Of a stretch of 64,000 bases of DNA, positions 16,305 to 24,366 are shown piece by piece. Source of the stretch: CANMUM01 sp965263365 (lineage in GTDB: Bacteria > Pseudomonadota > Alphaproteobacteria > Rhodobacterales > Rhodobacteraceae). The DNA is taken from NCBI GenBank assembly GCA_965263365.1, contig OZ253672.1:2108001-2172000 (forward strand), read 5' to 3'. Made by a program: the position numbers and the translations under genes. Numbering within the stretch: position 1 is the stretch's first letter; each line of letters starts with the position of its first letter. Under the pieces are notes generated by a model, which saw only the letters and a program-made list of their open reading frames with translations, had not been told where the DNA came from and ran no database searches.

Positions 16305-16964
16305 ATGCGAGTCACACGTCCATCAACCAACCCAAAAGAGCACACGCTCCCAAGTCACGAACAGATCTACAAACAACTGCGAAATGCCATCATGTACGGT
16401 GACCTAGCGCCAAACAAGAGCGTGACACTTCGAGGAATTGCTGAACAATTCGGCGTCTCAATGACGCCTGCGCGCGAAGCTCTTAAAAAACTTTCTGCCG
16501 AAGGAGCGCTTAAATCCTCGACAACAGGGCGATACCGAACGAATGCACTCACGTCTGAACGCATCGAAGAGCTTGCGACCCTACGCTCACTACTGGAACC
16601 CGAGCTTGCATCGAGAGCGCTTCCGCGCGCTCATAGCGCCCTCATTGAACGTCTGATTTCTATAAATACCCGCATCGAACAACAAATTAGTCGTGGGGAA
16701 ACTCATAAATATATCCAAGGCAATTTAGAATTTCACCGCGCGCTCTATCTCCGCGCGCAATCTCCAGCAATGCTTGCGCTCGTGGAAACGATTTGGTTGC
16801 AACTGGGGCCTACTGTTGGCGCGCTCTATAATTCCCTAAAGCGAAGCCCGAATATTGACATGCACCGACGTGTAATTGGCGCACTCAAAGCGGGCGATGA
16901 GCCGGGTTTGCGCCTCGCAATTCGAACAGATGTTTCGGGCGCACTGCGCATGTTAATGAGCTAG
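16305..16964 (+). CDS. GntR-family regulator, FCD (FadR-like) type
   Basis: A protein of 219 residues: N-terminal winged helix (VTLRGIAEQFGVSMTPAREALKKLSAEG) and an all-helical FCD ligand domain. Within the latter, the ELASRALPRAH, NLEFHRALYLRAQS and MHRRVIGALKAGD segments provide the usual metal/ligand-binding positions (aspartate/asparagine and histidines). ATG 16305 has no clear ribosome site and sits immediately after the palindromic operator, so the message may be leaderless or the start may differ slightly. Its regulon is not clear from neighbours; the gene precedes the pseudouridine synthase by 4 nt, which looks like simple co-transcription. Confidence 0.85.
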   Translation: MRVTRPSTNPKEHTLPSHEQIYKQLRNAIMYGDLAPNKSVTLRGIAEQFGVSMTPAREALKKLSAEGALKSSTTGRYRTNALTSERIEELATLRSLLEPELASRALPRAHSALIERLISINTRIEQQISRGETHKYIQGNLEFHRALYLRAQSPAMLALVETIWLQLGPTVGALYNSLKRSPNIDMHRRVIGALKAGDEPGLRLAIRTDVSGALRMLMS

Positions 16965-16968
16965 CTTG

Positions 16969-17514
16969 ATGAACGCAATAATCAGATTCAATAAACCTTA
17001 CGGCGTCCTCCCTCAGTTCACCGACCTCAAAAGTCCAACGCCAAGACCCACTCTTTCTGATTTTATTGATCTTCCCGATTTTTATCCGGCGGGGCGCTTA
17101 GACCGAGATAGCGAAGGCTTAATGATCCTCACCAATAATGGGCGCCTACAAAACAAAATTTCAAACCCCAAATATAAGACAGAAAAAACCTACTGGGTTC
17201 AAGTTGAAGGGACGCCAAGCGAACAAGATTTGGAACCCTTGCGTCAAGGAATTGCACTCAAAGATGGTCCAACTTTACCCGCGCGCGCACGAAGAATCAG
17301 CGCACCCAAAATTTGGGAGCGTGACCCGCCCATTCGTATACGTAAATCTGTCCCAGATACGTGGATCGAAATTGTGATTTCTGAAGGTCGAAATCGTCAG
17401 GTGCGACGAATGACGGCGGCGATCGGGTTTCCAACCTTAAGACTCGTGCGAATGCGCATTGGTGAATGGACGGTCAATGATCTTCCGCTTGGGACTTGGC
17501 AGTTTACAAAATAA
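16969..17514 (+). CDS. Pseudouridine synthase, RluE-like (RsuA/RluB/E/F family)
   Basis: A protein of 181 residues lacking an S4 domain, the size and layout of 23S rRNA pseudouridine synthase E. The catalytic aspartate lies in AGRLDRDSEGL; KTYWVQVEG and EGRNRQVRRM are further family motifs. It isomerises a uridine in rRNA (U2457 in E. coli RluE). The start is ATG 16969, 4 nt after the GntR stop. Assignment to RluE rather than RluF or RsuA rests on length and overall resemblance. Confidence 0.88.
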   Translation: MNAIIRFNKPYGVLPQFTDLKSPTPRPTLSDFIDLPDFYPAGRLDRDSEGLMILTNNGRLQNKISNPKYKTEKTYWVQVEGTPSEQDLEPLRQGIALKDGPTLPARARRISAPKIWERDPPIRIRKSVPDTWIEIVISEGRNRQVRRMTAAIGFPTLRLVRMRIGEWTVNDLPLGTWQFTK

Positions 17515-17626
17515 ACAAATATCCAAGCGCACCTGTTAACAAACAATCCCCGCTAAACGGTAGTCTTTCTTTTTAACTTTAATATTCTCTCATTTGAGAT
17601 GCAATTTTGTATAAGGAGTTAATGCC

Positions 17627-18299
17627 ATGCAGCAAGAGAATACCAAGTGGCCTACATCGGGTGCGCTTTTAGTATTAGAAAAAGTTTGGAAAATTACCTG
17701 GGCAGCAAGTATTATGTATTTAGTTCTTTTTTGGATACGTCCTTATTGCTATCAGGAAATCCTGGCCTGATTGGCTGGTCTTTGGGAAATACCCCATCTC
17801 TTAATGCTGGTTGGATTATCATTTTCTGTTTTTCGTTTTGTTTTATTACCGCCTTTATTTGCCCAGCGATAACTTATTGTGTTAGACTGATTGTGCTGAA
17901 ACTCACGCATCCAAAGAGAAAACTTTTCGGCCTCGAAATTCAGTTGATCATGTTAAACTGCTTGAGAGGGCAATCGAGGACGAAAATCAGTTTCTTATGA
18001 ATTGGCGCAATATTAATTATAATCGGCATGTCGAGAGAATTAATAATGCCAAGTCTTTAGCTGATCTATTTGTGTTTTTACTCATACAAATTGTCCTCAA
18101 TGGAATTGCTGAATTTTATGCAATAAGCGAAGTTTCAATTGTCATCAAATATTGGAACTGGGCTGGCGAATTTGGACAGTTAGTATTTTTTGTTTTTATA
18201 TTGTGGGCTCTTAATACAGCTTTGAAAATTAGGTATTGTTTTGAAATATGCTATATTTTTCATCCGCCGTTGGCACAGGAAAAGCACAAAAAGACGTGA
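17627..18299 (+). pseudogene. Frameshifted integral membrane protein gene
   Basis: A good start (ATG 17627, AAGGAG upstream) opens a frame reading MQQENTKWPTSGALLVLEKV and one hydrophobic segment, but it stops at 17770. The hydrophobic coding signal continues in the next frame from about 17765 to 17940 (NPGLIGWSLGNTPSLNAGW, IIIFCFSFCFITAFICPAI) and then shifts again to a frame ending at 18299 (LLERAIEDENQFLMNWRN, LADLFVFLLIQIVLNGIAEF, FFVFILWALNTALKI). Both changes are in the same direction, as two one-base deletions would give. Joined, the pieces make a roughly 220-residue membrane protein with four or more segments and a charged loop. I do not recognise the family. Sequencing error is possible. 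Confidence 0.65.
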
Positions 18300-18348
18300 A
18301 TATATTGCGAGACTTAAACAAACTCCAACGATGAGCATGGACTTTTCG

Positions 18349-18663
18349 TCATTCTGTCTTCACGCACAGAAGCGAAATATTAGGGACTTCGGGTAATTGA
18401 CCGCCATTTTGCATATATCCAAGCAACGCCGCTTGGCGCTCCGCATTTTTTTCAGGCGTATCTGCGAGCCAGCATGAATAGAAATCTTGATCTTTCTTCA
18501 TGCCGGTAATGAGCAAATCATGGCCATTGACCTCAAATGGCTCAAACCCCAACTCAACCAATTGCTGGAAAGTATAAGCTTGTGAGCTTTCTTGCGCGAA
18601 ACCCATCGACGCCCCCAAAAGACCTAAGATTAACGCTGAAAGTTTTGCCATATATGTGTTCAT
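18349..18663 (-). CDS. Small exported protein of unknown function
   Basis: A protein of 104 residues with a clear signal peptide (MAKLSALILGLLGASMGFAQ) and a mature part of about 80 residues carrying two cysteines (FYSCWLADT and SLLCVKTE) that could form a periplasmic disulfide. No family recognised. It begins 9 nt downstream of the asd stop and is probably co-transcribed with it. The start could be ATG 18663 or ATG 18651. Confidence 0.65.
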   Translation of the reverse strand: MNTYMAKLSALILGLLGASMGFAQESSQAYTFQQLVELGFEPFEVNGHDLLITGMKKDQDFYSCWLADTPEKNAERQAALLGYMQNGGQLPEVPNISLLCVKTE

Positions 18664-18672
18664 TACAAAATT

Positions 18673-19689
18673 TTAGCTTAAAACCCTTTCCACGTAAAGT
18701 TCAGCAATTTGAATCGCATTCAAAGCCGCACCTTTGCGCAAGTTATCAGAAACACACCAGAGATTTATACCATTATCAATTGTGCTGTCTTGACGAATAC
18801 GGCTTATGTAGGTGTTATAATCACCAACACTTTCAACAGCAGTCATATAGCCGCCATCTTCGCGCTTATCGACAACCACCACGCCTGGTGCTTCAGAGAG
18901 AATTTCACGTGCTTCTTCTTCATCTAAGAAATCTTCGAACTCGATGTTAATCGCCTCTGAATGTCCTACAAATACTGGCACACGCACACAAGTCGCCGTC
19001 ACTTTGATCGACGGATCTACGATCTTTTTAGTCTCCGCAACCATTTTCCATTCTTCTTTTGTCTGTCCATCATCAAGGAACACATCAATATGCGGAATCA
19101 CATTAAAAGCGATCTGCTTGGGGTAAACCTTTGGTTCAACTTCTTGACCGGGAACGAACAAACCCTTGGTTTGATTCCATAGCTCATCCATCGCATCTTT
19201 GCCCGTACCAGAAACAGATTGGTAAGTGGAAACGACAACGCGTTTAATCGGCGCACGGTCGTGAAGAGGCTTCAGCGCCAACACCATTTGTGCAGTCGAA
19301 CAATTCGGATTGGCGATAATCATTTTATTTTTGTAGCCTTCAATCGCATCAGGATTCACTTCTGGAACAATCAAAGGAACCTTTAAATCATACCGATAAA
19401 GCGACGAATTATCGATGACCAAGCAACCCGCGTCTGCAGCTTTCGGCGCATAAGTCTTCGTTGCATCAGAACCAATCGCAAACAATGCAATGTCCCAGCC
19501 AGCAAAATCAAATTGTTCGATATCTTGAACCTTAAGCGTCTTGTCACCAAAGCTCACTTTCGTTCCTTGCGAACGGCGCGATGCCAATACCGCAATCTCC
19601 TTAATCGGAAAATCACGCTCGGCAAGGATACTCAACATTTCTTTGCCCACATTTCCTGTGGCACCGACAACAACGATATTATAGCTCAT
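18673..19689 (-). CDS. asd: Aspartate-semialdehyde dehydrogenase
   Basis: Converts aspartyl-4-phosphate to aspartate semialdehyde for lysine, threonine, methionine and diaminopimelate synthesis. The 338-residue length is normal. The NADP-binding GATGNVG motif is at 9-15, the catalytic C130 is in ANPNCSTAQM, and a CVRVPVFVGHSEA segment holds the active-site histidine. ATG 19689 is used because AAGGAT precedes it; a longer frame exists upstream but adds unconserved residues. A small exported-protein gene follows in the same direction. Confidence 0.96.
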   Translation of the reverse strand: MSYNIVVVGATGNVGKEMLSILAERDFPIKEIAVLASRRSQGTKVSFGDKTLKVQDIEQFDFAGWDIALFAIGSDATKTYAPKAADAGCLVIDNSSLYRYDLKVPLIVPEVNPDAIEGYKNKMIIANPNCSTAQMVLALKPLHDRAPIKRVVVSTYQSVSGTGKDAMDELWNQTKGLFVPGQEVEPKVYPKQIAFNVIPHIDVFLDDGQTKEEWKMVAETKKIVDPSIKVTATCVRVPVFVGHSEAINIEFEDFLDEEEAREILSEAPGVVVVDKREDGGYMTAVESVGDYNTYISRIRQDSTIDNGINLWCVSDNLRKGAALNAIQIAELYVERVLS

Positions 19690-19846
19690 CTTTTCATCCT
19701 TCTTTGGCAAGCGCGTCATATCGGGTTTTCGGAAAATTGTGAATGCCTATAGAAAAATAATTCTATTGCGTTTCGATCCGATCACAAATTAAAGCCCTAT
19801 GCCAAAAATCTATAGGAAAACCGTCTACGAATTAGGGAACTCTCGC

Positions 19847-20560
19847 CTAGTTGACAGAAATCGGGAGATTATAACTCACAGAATTTGGCAGTGCAGACGG
19901 CGCGCTTGGGTATCGCGCCGTTTTTGCCGCATCGAGCGCCGCGCGATCTAAGCTTACATTTCCAGATGAGTTTGCCAACCCGACCGAAGCCGCTCGTCCA
20001 TTTCGAAATGTTATGCGGATCACAACCCGACCTCTTACACCGCTTGGCCTGCGAAATTTCTGATAAAGCGCCTGACGAACCCCAGCGCCAAATCTCTGCT
20101 TTGCGTCGGCTTGTTGCGCCGCAGATGGTCCTGAAGAACTTGGCGCATTTGCGTTTTGATTGCTTTGTCGACTTTGGGTGGGCGCCGTGTTTTGACCACT
20201 CGATTTTTGGCTCTCAGATGAATTGGAATTTGAACTTTGGATGTTTTGAGCCGGCGCCTTTTTTGGAGGCCTGGCAATACCAATATTTTCGGGGCGCGCC
20301 AAAGGAGGTGCGGCCTTAGGAAGAGCGATTTCAGGCGTTTCGAGAGAAGGCAAATCAGTGCTCAAGGCCTGGGCAACCCCATCAACCAAGCGCGCGTTAT
20401 CCAACGCTTGAAATGCTGAGACCGCTGCGATTTCAGATCGTTGATCTTGATTGACAGAATCTTCTGGAACTGAAACTGATCCAGATTCTTGCGTATTCAT
20501 AAATAAACCAAAATGAATACAAACAGATCCTAAGAAACCCGAAACACAAATCCATTTCAT
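19847..20560 (-). CDS. tonB: TonB-like energy transducer of the B12 uptake operon
   Basis: A 237-residue protein with one N-terminal membrane helix (WICVSGFLGSVCIHFGLFM), a long low-complexity periplasmic spacer rich in Pro, Ser, Asn and Gln, and a C-terminal TonB domain (RRPSGVRGRVVIRITFRNG ... SLDRAALDAAKTARYP). The spacer is longer in Ser/Asn than the usual Pro-Lys type. It transmits proton-motive force from ExbB/ExbD to the outer-membrane receptor. It is the last gene of the riboswitch operon and overlaps the second exbD by 4 nt, so it is probably dedicated to cobalamin uptake. Confidence 0.88.
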   Translation of the reverse strand: MKWICVSGFLGSVCIHFGLFMNTQESGSVSVPEDSVNQDQRSEIAAVSAFQALDNARLVDGVAQALSTDLPSLETPEIALPKAAPPLARPENIGIARPPKKAPAQNIQSSNSNSSESQKSSGQNTAPTQSRQSNQNANAPSSSGPSAAQQADAKQRFGAGVRQALYQKFRRPSGVRGRVVIRITFRNGRAASVGLANSSGNVSLDRAALDAAKTARYPSAPSALPNSVSYNLPISVN

Positions 20561-20928
20561 TTCGAAACCTCAATATCAAAATGAACTTCGTTTGCTCCTT
20601 TAATCCGTGATAGAATTGCAATCATTTCGTGAGCGGGTAAATTCTGATCAACAGCAATCAAGTAAGGGTGCTTTAATTCTTGAATTGCTGTGATCGCCGC
20701 ATTACCGCGCAAATCTTTATAAGCAAATTCGCCCGTTTCGCTTACAAATAAACGGTCACTAATTTGCGCGCTTTCTTGAGCCTCAACAACTGGTAATAAA
20801 ACCGCGAAAGGCTGGCGCTCTTGAAATTGTCCAAACAAAAAAAACACAATCAACAGAAAGACAATATTGATCATCGCAATCATCGGATCAACACCACGGC
20901 GACGCGCTTTTTGATATCTATACCTCAC
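20557..20928 (-). CDS. exbD: ExbD/TolR-family protein, second copy
   Basis: A protein of 123 residues: a short cytoplasmic start, one membrane helix (MIAMINIVFLLIVFFLFG) and a periplasmic domain. The helix lacks the aspartate that other ExbD/TolR proteins place at its start (the neighbouring copy has PMIDVVFLLLLF; here the matching stretch reads MIAMINIVFLL), so this copy may not carry protons itself. It overlaps the first exbD and tonB by 4 nt each. Its divergence from the first copy suggests a heteromeric ExbD assembly. Confidence 0.85.
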   Translation of the reverse strand: MRYRYQKARRRGVDPMIAMINIVFLLIVFFLFGQFQERQPFAVLLPVVEAQESAQISDRLFVSETGEFAYKDLRGNAAITAIQELKHPYLIAVDQNLPAHEMIAILSRIKGANEVHFDIEVSK

Positions 20929-21299
20929 GGTTTCGTCTCCACCAACACAATATTTGTCCAGCCATGACGTCCAAGAAGAGCGCGAAATTCCAGTAAGTCT
21001 TGCGAACTTAGCGTTTGGTCAGGACGAATGGCGACCGTTTGTTCATTTTCAGGCGAATTCATAAAATATCGGTTTAAATTTTGTGCCGAAATTACTTCAC
21101 CATTCAGCGAATTTTCAACACCAAGCTCAACTAATACAAGTTCATTCACTCCCAAAGCGCTGCCCGTTTGCCCACTCGTCTCAACGGATATAATCGCCGT
21201 AGATTTCAGGTGCGATGTCAGAAGGAAAAAAAGCAACAGCAAAAACACCACATCGATCATTGGCGTTAAAGAGGGCGTTAATTTACGCGAACCAATCAA
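20925..21299 (-). CDS. exbD: ExbD/TolR-family protein, first copy
   Basis: A protein of 124 residues with the canonical ExbD start: LTPSLTPMIDVVFLLLLFFL, including the membrane aspartate needed for proton use, then a periplasmic domain ending in HGWTNIVLVETKP. It partners ExbB in the inner-membrane motor that energises TonB. Start and stop overlap neighbours by 4 nt (GTGA/ATGA type), so translation is coupled. Confidence 0.92.
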   Translation of the reverse strand: MIGSRKLTPSLTPMIDVVFLLLLFFLLTSHLKSTAIISVETSGQTGSALGVNELVLVELGVENSLNGEVISAQNLNRYFMNSPENEQTVAIRPDQTLSSQDLLEFRALLGRHGWTNIVLVETKP

Positions 21300-21730
21300 T
21301 CTTGCACCGCTTCAATTTTACGAGCCATGCGTTCAACGGTTCCATCGAACAAACCTAAAAATATCGTTGCAAAAATCGCAACGACCATGCCCGCCGCGGT
21401 CGTGGAAAGCGCCTGCCAAATGCCCCCTGCCAGCAAAGAAATTTCCGGTGATCCCCCCGCAGATTCGAGATCACGAAAAGCTTGTATCATTCCAATGACC
21501 GTCCCCAACAGACCAAGCAATGGCGCGACAACACTCACGACCTCAAGACCCTTTAAGCCAGATTGCGCATCTAAAACATCTCGTTTTGTTGGAGTCTTTT
21601 TAAACCAATAATCTCTAACCAAAAATTGAATGAGTTTCGCTATGACAATCGCAAGCCCAAAAATAGAGACCGCAATAATTGCCCACATACTCATGCCACC
21701 GAGTTCTATGATTTCATTTAAGTTATTCAT
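21296..21730 (-). CDS. exbB: ExbB/MotA/TolQ proton-channel protein
   Basis: A 144-residue protein, short for ExbB, with three hydrophobic segments: MSMWAIIAVSIFGLAIVIAK, VVAPLLGLLGTVIGMIQAF and STTAAGMVVAIFATIFLG. The second and third carry the conserved APLLGLLGTV and TTAAGM motifs of the family. It forms the pentameric channel around ExbD. ATG 21730 is preferred because GGAGA is 6 nt upstream; the codon overlaps the stop of the ATPase gene by 8 nt. Confidence 0.93.
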   Translation of the reverse strand: MNNLNEIIELGGMSMWAIIAVSIFGLAIVIAKLIQFLVRDYWFKKTPTKRDVLDAQSGLKGLEVVSVVAPLLGLLGTVIGMIQAFRDLESAGGSPEISLLAGGIWQALSTTAAGMVVAIFATIFLGLFDGTVERMARKIEAVQD

Positions 21731-22490
21731 TTTCATTCTCCAAAAAATCAATCGGACAAATCGCTAAACCATTTTCGATTTCGACGCGTTGCGCACGAAT
21801 TCCAAAAACCTTCGCAATTTTATCTTCACTTAATACATCTAGCGGACGACCATCGCCTTCGACGCGGCCTTCGTGCATTAACAAAATGCGCGTACAAAAA
21901 CGCGCCGCCAAACTCAAATCATGAATTGACATCACAACCGTCCGTCCTTCTTGAGCCAGACCTTCAAACAGGTTCAAAACGCGCAAAGCTTGCGCTGGAT
22001 CAAGAGCCGCGATCGGCTCATCTGCAAAAATAATCGGTGTATTTTGAGCCAGTAATCTTGCAATCAAAACGCGGGCACGCTCGCCCCCCGACAAATTTGT
22101 AAATGTTGATTCTCGAAATTGGTCAAGTGATAATCTCTCGATCGCTTGATCAATTTGGCGCGCATCATCAACATGCAGACGTCCGCCCAAGCGTCGCCAA
22201 GGCAAACGACCAAGCGCAATGATTTCTTCAACACTCAAATCCCAACTCACATTGCGTTCTTGCGCGAGCCAAGCCGCATATTGGGCGCGTTCTTTATTTT
22301 TCATCGACCATAAATTACAACTGCCCGTTGAACGTTCTTCCATGCACATCAAAGAACGCAACAAGCTTGTCTTGCCCGCACCATTTGGCCCAAGAATTCC
22401 GATAAATTCGCCAGATTTTGCTGCAAAATTTACATTTTCTAGGAGAGACTTATTGGCAATTTTTAACGAGATATCTGATGCCGATAACAT
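21723..22490 (-). CDS. btuD: Cobalamin ABC transporter ATPase
   Basis: A 255-residue ABC ATPase: Walker A GPNGAGKTSLL, signature LSGGERARVLIARLL, Walker B IIFADEPIAAL and switch histidine in MSIHDLSLA. It belongs to the FecE/BtuD/HmuV group that works with FecCD-type permeases. The cobalamin riboswitch upstream of the operon and the BtuF-like binding protein point to vitamin B12 rather than iron siderophores. It starts 2 nt after the permease stop. Confidence 0.9.
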   Translation of the reverse strand: MLSASDISLKIANKSLLENVNFAAKSGEFIGILGPNGAGKTSLLRSLMCMEERSTGSCNLWSMKNKERAQYAAWLAQERNVSWDLSVEEIIALGRLPWRRLGGRLHVDDARQIDQAIERLSLDQFRESTFTNLSGGERARVLIARLLAQNTPIIFADEPIAALDPAQALRVLNLFEGLAQEGRTVVMSIHDLSLAARFCTRILLMHEGRVEGDGRPLDVLSEDKIAKVFGIRAQRVEIENGLAICPIDFLENENE

Positions 22491-22492
22491 TT

Positions 22493-23512
22493 TTAACTGC
22501 CTTTCCGTTGCGTGGAAATTACGAGATGCAAAAATAGTGGCGCGCCAATTAACGCTGTCAAAACACCAAGTTTAATATCCCGATCAGGCGCAATCATTCT
22601 TGTAAGAATATCCGCAAAGGTCAAAAGCGACGCCCCACCCAAACCAGAAGCAATCAATAAACGCGAAGGCTTTGATCCCACAATCGGGCGGAGCATATGT
22701 GGCACAACCAACCCGACAAACCCAATCGCACCCGCAACCGCAACTGAAGCCCCCACCATCAAAGTCACGGCCATCACAATCAAGTAACCTAACGTTGATA
22801 CTTTAGTTCCCAAAGACTGCGCAGTATCTTCACCAAGGCTCAAAGCATCAAGCGCTCGGGCTTGCGTCAAAATAATAATAACCCCAAAACATATAAATGG
22901 TGCTGCCAAAATTACATGAATCATCGAGCGCTCGGCAACCGAACCCATCATCCAAAACATAATTTCTGAAGCTGCAAAAGGATTAGGCGAAAGATTGAGC
23001 ACGAGAGAAATTAATGCGCCCGAAATTGCCGAAATTCCGATCCCGACCAAAATTAACCGCTCTGCTTTTTCCGAACGTCCAAAAAATAATAGCAAACACG
23101 CCGCCAATACAGCGCCCAACATTGCCGAAAAAGGCAGCGCATACGCAGACGCAATAAAACGACCGGCACTTTGTTCAAAAAGCTTTCCGCCCTCAATCGC
23201 AAACCCCGTCTGCAAAGCAATCACTGCACCAAGGGCGCCGGCAGATGAAATGCCAATGACGCCAGGTTCGGCAAGGGGATTGCGTAAAAAACCTTGCATC
23301 GCAGCGCCCGCCATTCCGAGCGCAAATCCTATCATTAAACTCAGCAACAAACGCGGCAAGCGAATTTCACGCATCACAACCACAAATACTTCGCCTTCAC
23401 CTTGAACCAATGCCCGCAAAGCCTCAAGAAATGAGATATTGGCAGGCCCCACCAAAAGTGAGATCACCGCCGCCATAAAAATGAACAATATGAGAATAAC
23501 ATTGACCCTCAT
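22493..23512 (-). CDS. btuC: Cobalamin ABC transporter permease (FecCD family)
   Basis: A 339-residue membrane protein with about ten helices, typical of the FecCD/BtuC family. The motifs GAAMQGFLRNPLAEPGVIGIS near residue 70-90 (cut here to key residues MQ, NPLA, PG, GIS) and GAIGFVGLVVPHMLRP near 255-275 are family hallmarks. It overlaps the binding-protein gene by 4 nt. Substrate inferred from the riboswitch and operon partners. Confidence 0.9.
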   Translation of the reverse strand: MRVNVILILFIFMAAVISLLVGPANISFLEALRALVQGEGEVFVVVMREIRLPRLLLSLMIGFALGMAGAAMQGFLRNPLAEPGVIGISSAGALGAVIALQTGFAIEGGKLFEQSAGRFIASAYALPFSAMLGAVLAACLLLFFGRSEKAERLILVGIGISAISGALISLVLNLSPNPFAASEIMFWMMGSVAERSMIHVILAAPFICFGVIIILTQARALDALSLGEDTAQSLGTKVSTLGYLIVMAVTLMVGASVAVAGAIGFVGLVVPHMLRPIVGSKPSRLLIASGLGGASLLTFADILTRMIAPDRDIKLGVLTALIGAPLFLHLVISTQRKGS

Positions 23513-24366
23513 GACAATTGCCTCTTTTTAATCATAAGCAATTCTTCATAGGCATTTAAAACATGCGGAATTGCGCACCCCAGTGTTGATTCATTTGATA
23601 AACGCGCCATTTGGCTTGACCCTGCGCGCAAGGCTTGATGCGAAAGCAATGCCTCGGCTCGCGAATGGCCCGGATAATCATTGGAAACCAAAATAACATC
23701 TGGCTGTGCCATGACCAAAGTTTCAAGGGGTAAGTAGCCGCCAAACTCAAGCCCTAAATCTTTACTCAATAAATCAAAACCAGCGCGCTCAATGATATCT
23801 GAAGAAAGAGATTTAGCATTTCCAACCCAACCATTTGGCCCATAAGTTACCATCGTCAAAGAGCCTTCAACACCTTCAAAGCTACGCTCGATCTCATCAA
23901 GGCGCTGCGTAAAATTCTCGATGATCATATGCGCTTCATTCTCACGACCGAGAATTTGACCCATGCGCTCAATTTGCGCGGGAATATCCTCCAAATTCAC
24001 AGGCGTTGAAAAGCGTTCATAGGGAATATTGAAATGGGCAAAGGTCGACAACAATAGCGGCGAAGTCCACTCATGCACCAAAACCAAATCTGGCTTAAGC
24101 AAAACAATTTCTTCAATATCCGCAAAATTGATCTGATAGTTCTGCGCCTCTTTATGCATTGCTGAATTCAATTCTTCTCGCGCTAAAAAACTAACCGAAA
24201 CAAGCTGCTCGGGAGGCGCAAGTAACATGCCAAGCTGATCTGTGCATACATTCACGGATACAACCCGTGCGGGGCGCTCATCTGCTAAACTCGACCCCGC
24301 ATTTGTAATAAAGAGGGCGGCAAGTAACGCCGCCCAAATATTAAAACTGCGTACGGTAGCCGACAT
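23509..24366 (-). CDS. btuF: Periplasmic cobalamin-binding protein, BtuF-like
   Basis: Class III periplasmic binding protein, about 285 residues from ATG 24366, which gives a clean signal peptide (SFNIWAALLAALFITNAGSS). Upstream in-frame ATGs at 24390 and 24396 are possible. The mature start RPARVVSVNVCTDQLGMLLA is typical of cobalamin/corrinoid binders, and VTYGPNGWVGN and AQPDVILVSNDY follow the family pattern. The start lies inside the end of the receptor gene, so translation is coupled. It delivers B12 to the BtuCD transporter. Confidence 0.88.
   Translation of the reverse strand: MSATVRSFNIWAALLAALFITNAGSSLADERPARVVSVNVCTDQLGMLLAPPEQLVSVSFLAREELNSAMHKEAQNYQINFADIEEIVLLKPDLVLVHEWTSPLLLSTFAHFNIPYERFSTPVNLEDIPAQIERMGQILGRENEAHMIIENFTQRLDEIERSFEGVEGSLTMVTYGPNGWVGNAKSLSSDIIERAGFDLLSKDLGLEFGGYLPLETLVMAQPDVILVSNDYPGHSRAEALLSHQALRAGSSQMARLSNESTLGCAIPHVLNAYEELLMIKKRQLS

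Noticed and set aside
22995..23405. A 136-codon frame opposite btuC
   Set aside because: Antisense shadow of a hydrophobic transporter gene, rich in Ser, Pro, Lys and Asn as expected for such complements.
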